The notes beneath the pieces were generated by a model. It was given only the letters and a program-made list of their open reading frames with translations. It was not told the DNA's origin and did not search any database. 64,000 nt of DNA from Saccopteryx bilineata. Lineage: Eukaryota > Chordata > Mammalia > Chiroptera > Emballonuridae. Of this stretch, positions 48,101 through 57,100 are shown piece after piece (position 1 is the first letter of the stretch; every line of letters starts with the position of its first letter). The stretch lies in assembly GCF_036850765.1 (NCBI RefSeq), contig NC_089498.1, forward strand, positions 71,464,305-71,528,304. The letters run 5' to 3'. A program made the position numbers and the translations under genes.

Positions 48101-51100
48101 TAGCCCAGAGGACCCAGGCAGTGGCGGTACAGGCCTCAGGTAGTGGCAGAATCAGAAGTGAACTAAAAAGAAAGCTTCATTTCTGTGTTGACTAGATCAC
48201 ATAATTTGGAGTTCTGACAGAGTGGCTGTCACACCCTGAGTCTTCCAAAACTAGGAGATTCTTCACATTCTCTTGACAGAACCTTCTGGAGTCTCAGGAG
48301 AGCTCTTGAGAATTAAATAAATCAGGAATTGTTGGAAGCTCGAGACTCAACAAAAGTTTATGGTTTTTAAAGTCTCTGATGTCTAGTAATTTGGGCCTTT
48401 GATATACCATCTAATTGCTAGAGATAGTTATAAATTCTTGCTCAAATTCCTAGATTAGGAAGTAACTGATTTTCTTTTGATATTGCCTTTGTTTTCTTCA
48501 GAGTTCTATAATAAGTGAATAAATACTTAAATGTTGGTCCATTGCTTTAGTTTTTGTGCTCAGCTTTCAGGGAGAGAGAGTGGAATGTAGTAGAAGAAAT
48601 TCTGGGTTCTAGTCTTGGCTTTGCTGTTATTAGCTTTGTGTTCTTACACAAATCACAGAAGACTAGACCTGGAAAAATCCTCTCCAGACTTTATCTTTTT
48701 TTGGGATCTATTTTACTGTTTCATAAAATAAAGATAACAGTTAGTAATAGTTCTGAACTTACCAAGTGGCCATGAAAAATAAATGTATATGAAAGTGCTT
48801 TGAAACCTTATAAAACAATGTTTAACAATAGCAATGAGAATTGATGGTAACATTTATTACAATATTTAAAATAAATGTTTTTCTGTATTTCCCCTTGAAA
48901 AAATATTGGAATGTGTCAGTTTTTAGCTACTTTTGAATGTTTGCAAGTTTTCACTTAATTGTTTAGTCACAAGAAGTTGAGTTAGGTGTGTTATTTACAG
49001 CATCATGTCTTTATTAAAGGTTCGAAACTATAAGAGGCTGACACCCATATCTGTGCTGGATCATGCGTTAGAATCTTTAGACAACCTTCGGCCTGGGGAC
49101 TGTATTGTCTGTTTTAGCAAGAATGATATTTATGCTGTGAGCCGACAGATTGAAATCCGGGGATTAGAGTCAGCTGTGATATATGGCAGTCTCCCACCAG
49201 GTAATTACTGGTTTTCATCATGACAGCATGAAATCTTGTTTCTGCCATTTATGTTGAGATTGTATAGAAGACACAGTAAAAGATACTGAATTTAAGATGC
49301 CTGATAAATTAGTAATTTGTTATAGGTCATATAAGTATTTCTTTAGTTCATCTTGTTGAGAAATATTTTAATTATTTCTAGCTCCTATTATTTGCTGCTA
49401 TTATTAGATTATATTTTAAATGTTGAGCTAATGATTTTCTTACAGAAATGTCATTAAAATGTGAACTTGGTAATATTCTTTAAGTTGTAGTTCTGTAATC
49501 TGTTACTGTGTGTCCTCAGAAATGATCAGGCTAGTGTGGTGTGGGGTCACGCTGCTGGATGTAGGGACATGTAAAGCAGTGGAAATAAAGGGTAAGTGGT
49601 TCTTTGAGGATATAAAGAAATAAGTTTGAAACAATAAGAGTTTCATCCATAAAAGTGGAAAGTAGAAGGTGAAGGTTTCCAAGATATATTTAGTGTGATA
49701 CAGTAGAAGATTGAGAATACTGATTTAACATAAACTTCTTATTTTAGGGACCAAACTTGCTCAAGCAAAAAAGTTTAATGATCCCGATGATCCATGCAAA
49801 ATCCTGGTTGCTACAGATGCAATTGGCATGGGACTTAATTTGTAAGTGATTTGCTTTTAATAATCATGGCTATTCAGTAGGTTAGATGCAATTAAAAAAT
49901 TTCTAGTTGGCGTTAGAATGACCAACTAGACACTTTAACTTAGGAGAATGGTTATTATCATATGGATTTGGAATTTATCTCACTTACACCTTTTTTTTTT
50001 TTTTTTTTTTTTACAGAGGGAGTCAGAGAGAGGGATAGACAGACAGGAATGGAGAGATGAGAAGCATCAATCATTAGTTTTTTGTTGCGCATTGCGACAC
50101 CTTAATTGTTCTTTGATTGCTTTCTCATATGTGCCTTGACCGCGGGCTTTCAGCAGACAGAGTAACCCCTTGCTCAAGCCAGCGACCTTGGGTCTAAGCT
50201 GGTGAGCTTTTGCTCAAACCAGATGAGCCCACGCTCAAGCTGGCAACCTCGGAGTCTCGAACCTGGGTCTTCCGCATCCCAGTCTGATGCTCTATCCACT
50301 GCACCACCGCCTGGTCAGGCTCGCTTACACCTTTTAAGGGAGTAAAAAGAAAATATCACATAGCATGGGGACTTTGAATGCTGCTCCCTATCACTGCTGT
50401 CCTGTCATATTAACCTTAGTTTATTTTTAGTTTCTCAGTAAACAAACTGTGTATAGGGCTAGCTGTTATCTCTAGGCATAACAGTCTTATGGAGAAATAG
50501 TCCTCTCTGGGGAATGAATCAGAAAACGACCCAAAACCATTAATAGTAGCCTTTTTTTTTTTTTTTTTTTAATGAGAGGAGGTGAGGCAAAGACAGACTC
50601 CTGCATGTGCCCTGACTGGGATCCGCCTGGCAAGCCCCCTAGGGGTGATGCTCTGCCTATCTGGGGCCCTTGCTCCTTTGCAGCGGGAGCCCTTTTTTAG
50701 CGCCTGAGGCGGAGGCCATGGAGCCATCCTCAGCGCATGGGACCTGCTTGCTGTAATCAGGCCATGGCTGCAGGAGGGGAGGAGAAGAGAGAGAAAAGAG
50801 AGGGGGAAGGGGTGGAGAAGCAGATGGGCGCTTCTCCTGTGTGCCTTGACTGGGAATTGAACCCGGGACCTTCCACACACCGGGCTGATACTCGACCACT
50901 GAGCTAACTGGCCAGGGTGCAGCCAACTTTTAAAAGCAGACTGGGAACACTTTCTGGGATTTATTTGTAAAGTAGTTATTTTCTATAGTCTTATTGAAGT
51001 ATAATTAATATGCTGTACAGTTCACCCATTGTAAAAGTACACACTGATGAATTTTAGTAAATTTACACAATTGTTGAAAATATTATTTAAAGAAAAGAAA

Positions 51101-54100
51101 ATTACCTACAAACATCTTTTCCTTATTTTGAAAACAGTGGGCAAGATCGCAAGTAGAACTAAACTAGACTTGAATGAGCGTCTCTGCAGTGAACCAAATA
51201 GTGGGGAGATTTTCACCTTTGAGATCACTTTTATTTCTATTTCAGGAGCATAAGAAGAATTATTTTTTATTCCCTTATAAAGCCCAGTATCAATGAAAAG
51301 GGAGAGAGAGAACTAGAACCAATCACCACTTCTCAAGCCTTGCAGATTGCTGGCAGAGCTGGCAGATTCAGTTCAAAATATAAAGAAGGAGAGGTTACAA
51401 CAATGAATCGGGAAGACCTCCGTTTATTAAAGGAAATTTTGAATAGGCCTGTGGATCCTATAAAGGTAAGATGTAATGTGTAATTACTCTTTTTGGCGGA
51501 CAGTCATTCTTTCCTTCACCCTTCTTCCTGAGCTTTGCCTCAGACACCTGGCAGTAGATAAAAGAAAAATTTTATGCCATGAAAATTATATCAAGAAAGC
51601 CCTACCTTATTGCCTTGGAGAGTAATAGAGACTCCCCCCACCCCATCCCCAGTCGAGAACTGTGTGCGAATGAAAGCTCTAGTTTGAGCAGGTTTAGTGA
51701 ACCTGACTTTCTCTTCCTGTAATCTAGCAGCAGGTGTGGACAGGGGTACGGTAGCTTCAGGTGGGCACAAAGCTGTATAATAAGCAGACTGGAAAATTGC
51801 TAGAAGTTTGAATATAATAGAAACCCTTGAGTGTGGGGCAAAAACTGCACTGAACAATACAACTTCAAGCCAGTAAGGACAAGGTTAAAGTTTGGTTAGT
51901 ATAGTTCCTGAGGTAGAAGTGTACATATTTTAAAGAAACTAACTCTGGCCCTGGCCGGTTTGCACAATGATAGGGCGTTGGCCCAGTGTGTGATGTCCTG
52001 GGTTCAATTCCTGGTTGGGGCACACAGGAGAAGTGCCCATCTGCTTCTTCCCCCCCCCCCCCCCCCTTCTCTCTTTTACTCTCTCTCTTCTCCTTCCACA
52101 GCCATGGCTAGGTTGGTTTGAGTGCATTGGCCTGAGCACTGAGGATGGCTCCATGGAGCCTCTGCCTTGGGTGCTAAAAATAGCTTTGTTGCGACCATGG
52201 CCCCAGTCGGGCAGAGCGTCAGCCCTAGACGGGGGTTGCTGGGTGGATCCTGGTCGGGGCCTGTGCGGGAGTCTGTCTCTATTTCCCTTCCTCTCACTTG
52301 GAAAAGAGGAAAAAATAAACTGTTAAAATTTAAAGTTTTCTAGAAAATTTACTAAATGTGGCTCTTCTCGTTTTTCAGCAACCCTAGGTAAAGGTGGACT
52401 ATAAATGAGATAATGCAAGGAAAAGTTCCTGGAGGAAAGCTGAGGTTGAAATAATTTCTGTAGCCTGACTGGCACAATAGATAGAGCATCGACCTGGGAC
52501 ATCAAGCTGTTAGGGTTCAAAACCCTGAGGTTGCTGGCTTAAGTGTGGGAATGTTAACATAATCCCATGGTTGCTGGCTTGAACAAGGGGTGGGTCACTG
52601 GCTCAGCTGGAGCCTCCCAGTCAAGGCAATGACTGTATGAGAAGCAATCATTGAACAACTAAAGTGCCACAACTCTGAGGTGATGCTTCTTTCTCCCTTC
52701 CTGTCTCTGTCTCTGTCTCTGTCTCTGTCTCTCTCAACAACAAAAAGTTCTGTAGCTTTTGTTAAATGCAGTTGATAACAACACACCATTTCCCTCCTGT
52801 GTACCTCATTTCTTGTGCTCATATTCTTCCTCTGACCATAAATTATATCTCTCTCCTTTTCTTTCCCATTCCCTTTCTTTTTTTCCCCCTAGCTTATAAG
52901 CATTTCTTAATGCTGCTATATACAGTTAAAGAGAGAACTGACCTCTGGTTTAGACATTTTTTTTCATATATTTATGTGTATATGTATGTTGGTTTCATTG
53001 TCCTAGTTATAGCAATTGGGTTTTCCTTGTTCATTTTTTTGTTTAGCAGAGAGAATTGAGACCCTGAAAAGCATTTTAATACTATCAGATCATCACAGAT
53101 TTTAGAAATATAAAATGTGAGTAAAAGATTGACTGATTACTCAGTGGGTCTAATTGTTTAGTTTTTTTTTTAAGATTTTATTTATTTTAGAAAGAGAAGA
53201 GAGAGAGAGAGAGGAAGTGAAAGGAAGGTGGGGGTGAGCAGGGAGCATCAACCTGTAGCTGTTGCTTCTTGCATGTACCTTGACCTGGCCAGCCCAGGGT
53301 TTTGAACCAGTGATCTGAGCATTCCAAGTTGACATGCCTATCTACCGTGCCACCACAGCTCAGGCTAATTGGTTAATTTTACTAAATCATCTCATTAGCT
53401 TTCATTCTTTCTTTCTTTTTTTTTTTTTTAAGTGAGAGGAGGGAAGATAGAGAAACAGACTCCTGCAGGCACCCAGACCACCCAGCAACCCTGTCTGGAG
53501 CCGATGCTAGAATTGGCTGAGCTATCCTCAGCGCCTGGGGCTATGCTCTAAACCAGGGGTCTCAAATTTGCGGCCGTGCGGCCCGCCCACCAATTTTGTG
53601 CAGCCCACAGACTAATCAAACTTCGTGGATTAATCTGCTGGCCAGTCTGCGGCCGCACAAAATTGGTGGGCGGGCTGCATGCGGCCCGTGGGCCACGAGT
53701 TTGAGACCCCTGCTCTAAACCCTAACCTTTTTTGGGCCACGGACTGGTTTAATGTCAGAAAATATTTTCATGGACCGGCCTTGAGGGTGGGATGGATAAA
53801 TGTATCACGTGACCGGGACTAGCGTCAAGAATGAGTCTTAGACGTATGTAACAGAGGGAATCTGGTCATTTTTTAAAAATAAAACATCATTCTGACTTAA
53901 ATATAAATAAAACAGACATAATGTAAGTTATTTATTCTTTCTCTGTGGACCGGTACCAAATGGCCCACGGACCGTTACTGGTCCGTGGCCCGGGGGTTGG
54001 GGACCACTGCTCTAAACAAATTGAGCTACTGACTGAAAAGGGAAGAGAGAGAGAGGTGGGAGAAGGCTGGGGAGAGAAGCAGTTGGTTGCTTTTCAAGTG

Positions 54101-57100
54101 CGTCCTGACCAAGTATCAAACCCAAGATGTCTGCGTGCCAGGCTAATCCTCTTTCCACTGAGCTAACGAGCCAGGGCCCCAATAGTTTTCCTAATTGGTA
54201 ATAAATGGGAAAATTATTATGCTTTTCTTATTTTACTAAAATATTATCTTGAATTAGGAGAATTGGTCCTTTTTTAAAAAAAAAAGCTTTTTTTTCCCTT
54301 TTACTAAAGGCAGCTGGTCTTCATCCAACTGCTGAACAGATTGAAATGTTTGCCTACCATCTCCCTGATACAACACTTTCTAATCTCATTGTAAGTAGAA
54401 AATCATTTTAAATTTCTTTTCTAAAAAACATTTATGTGTTTGTTGGCTATTGTAAACAGTGCTGCAGTGAATATGTGGAAGTACATCTTTTTGACTTAGT
54501 GTTTTGAGTTTCTTTGGATAAAAACCCTAAAGTAGAATCGCTGGGTACTTTTTTGTCTCATTATATAGCCTTTGTTTTAAAGTCTATTTTGTCTGGTATA
54601 AGTATTGTTACCCAGCTTTTTTTATTTCCATTTTTATGAAATGCCTTTTTCCATCTGTTTACTTTGAGTCTTGTGTCTTTTGATCTGAAGTGAGTGGGTC
54701 TCTTGTCGAGAGCATGTGTAAGGGTCCTGTTTTGTTATCCATTCAGCTGTGTGTCTTTTGATTGGAACACTTAACTGTTGGCATTTAAAATAATTGTTGA
54801 ACGATATGTACTTATTGCCATTTTTTTACTCTCAAAATTTTTTTTGTTTTATAAAACCATAAATAAAAATGTTGGTGTGTCATATAATTACTAGTTAACT
54901 TCATGGACATGAATATATATAGTCTGTTTTTGTGAAGTTACTATTTATAAAATTTATGCTGAAAGTGAAAACTGAAAAATCTCCTGGGACTTCTGAGTAT
55001 TTGAGATTGGGAAGGTTATGGAGGAATCTGTTTAGCTTCAGGAGACAATGAATAAAGCAGGCCTTTCTGAAAGTCTGTTATGGGTTAAAGAGATAGTCTT
55101 TTGTAGATTTATGTACTTTATTCATGCCCAATTAGGCAGTCTAATAATTTAACCTCTCTTCCTTCCCCCAGGATATTTTTGTAGACTTTTCCCAAGTTGA
55201 TGGGCAGTATTTTGTCTGCAATATGGATGATTTTAAATTTTCTGCAGAGTTGATCCAGCACATCCCATTAAGTCTGCGAGTGAGATATGTTTTCTGCACA
55301 GCCCCTATCAACAAGAAGCAGCCCTTCGTCTGCTCTTCGCTGTTACAGGTAAGCCTTTATCTTTAGGACATTTTGAGTTGCTTTAGGTTGAGGTATTTTC
55401 CCAAACAATACTTTGTTACTCAAAACAATTTGCAAATATCTTTTAATATGAGATACTATGTAAGAACTTAAATATAAGCAGTATGTAAAGTGACTCTCTT
55501 TTTCTTAGAGATAATTTTGGGAGGGGAAAGAGAATCCTTGTTTTGATTTTGGGCTTATATGGTAGCCTTTGTGAAGAAGCTAAAAACAGAAATAATTAAA
55601 TAAAATTTTTTCAAGGGAAGGGGGCCTTGCCTGATAATGCACTTTGTCTTTTTTGATGTTGGGTGATATTTTTGGAAGGGAAGGGGACTAGAGGTTTAGC
55701 AGTGACAATAGTAGTCAGTTTTCTTAACCATAAGGCACTGAGCCAGGGATTGCTGTCTTGTATGAGTTTGGTGCCAGAGTCCAGTCCTCTTTTTGACTCA
55801 TTTGAGTAGAGACACAGCTCACTGACTTCTGAGAAGCCCAGGGTTCCCGAAGCAGGCCCGGAGGGAGGGAAGCTGTGCCCTGCCCGCCCTGGGCCAGGCT
55901 CCCTGCCACGCTGCTTGGAGCACCTTCACCACCACACACCCCAACATCTCTCTGACTCGTTCTGACTCATGGTTGTAGTTCCACTGTCATCTCTTCGATA
56001 GACCTTAGCATTCTGCATATTAGATCTGTTTTTATCAATTCTATTTCTAAATTTATTTTAAAGTTATTTTTTAAGTTATATAAATACGTTCTCTGCACAA
56101 AAGTAAAACATTACAGATAAGATAAATTGGGCTATCTCCCCCAGTCTTAGTCCTATGACATAACTATTATCAGTTGGTTTGCACCCTTGCAGGCCTTCTC
56201 AGTTGCCTTTGTGTGTACATAGGTATACATGTAGAAATTCTAGTTTTGTTTTTCCTTTATTATGTCTTAGAAATTGGCCATGTCCCGGTATTTACCTAGA
56301 AAATAGGTTTCTTAGAGCTGGCATTTGTTAGAAAGCTAGCTAGTATGGGGTTGACGTTTATAGAAGAAAGTCTGTGTGTGTGTGTGTCAGAGAGAAGGAC
56401 AGACAGGCAGGAAGGGAGAGAGATGAGAAGCAACAATTCTTCGTGTGGCTCCTTAGTTGTTTATTGGTTGCTTTCTCATATGTGGCTTGACCGAGGGCTA
56501 CAGTAGAGTAAGTGACCCCTTGCTCAATCCAGCGACAGTTGGGCTCAAGCTAGCGAGCATGGGGTCATGTCTATGATCCCACGCTCAAGCCAGATGACCC
56601 CACGCTCAAGCTGTCAACCTTAGGGTTTTGAACCTGGGTCCTCCACATCCCAGTCCGATACTCTATCCACTGCACCACCATCTGGTCAGGCTATGGAAGA
56701 AAGTCTTAAGTACTGCAAACTGACCTGGATGGAGCTTTAGCCTTGACTCTATTTACGCCATTCTCTAAATTATTCTGATGAAGCAGAAGGGTTTTACTAA
56801 GGAGCAAGGGCAGTTTAACAGTTGCTTATGTTTAAAGATTAGAATGTGAAATCGTAGAGATTTTTTCCTTGATTTCTATTATCTGGAACTTTAAAAGAAC
56901 TCCTTGGAGGACACTGGTTTTGTTAAAAGGAGGAAGTCATTCTCCCACCTTTTTAAAAAATTACCTACATAAGATATTAAATACTTTATACTGTTCTTTA
57001 AAATATAGAACAGTATAAAGAAGAAACCAGCCTGCCTGTTGAGACACAATCACAGTTAATTTTGTTTTGCTTTCTTTTTCTTCTAATCGCTAACTTCAGT

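Larger units (their letters stand above)
53546..54017. repeat. Three copies of the 8-bp target sequence CTCTAAAC
   Basis: CTCTAAAC at 53546-53553, 53713-53720 and 54010-54017 separates and borders the two hAT elements. Confidence 0.9.
53415..54177 (-). mobile_element. SINE-B, older copy, split by two hAT elements
   Basis: Left part 53415-53553 (AGTGAGAGGAGGGAAGATAG...GCGCCTGGGGC) and right part 54010-54177 (ACTGAGCTAACGAGCCAGGG) form one SINE. The inserts 53554-54009 interrupt it. Confidence 0.78.

Noticed and set aside
52701..52735. Short regular repeats that could suggest a CRISPR-like or satellite array
   Set aside because: It is a simple (GTCTCT)n microsatellite in a SINE tail, with no spacers.
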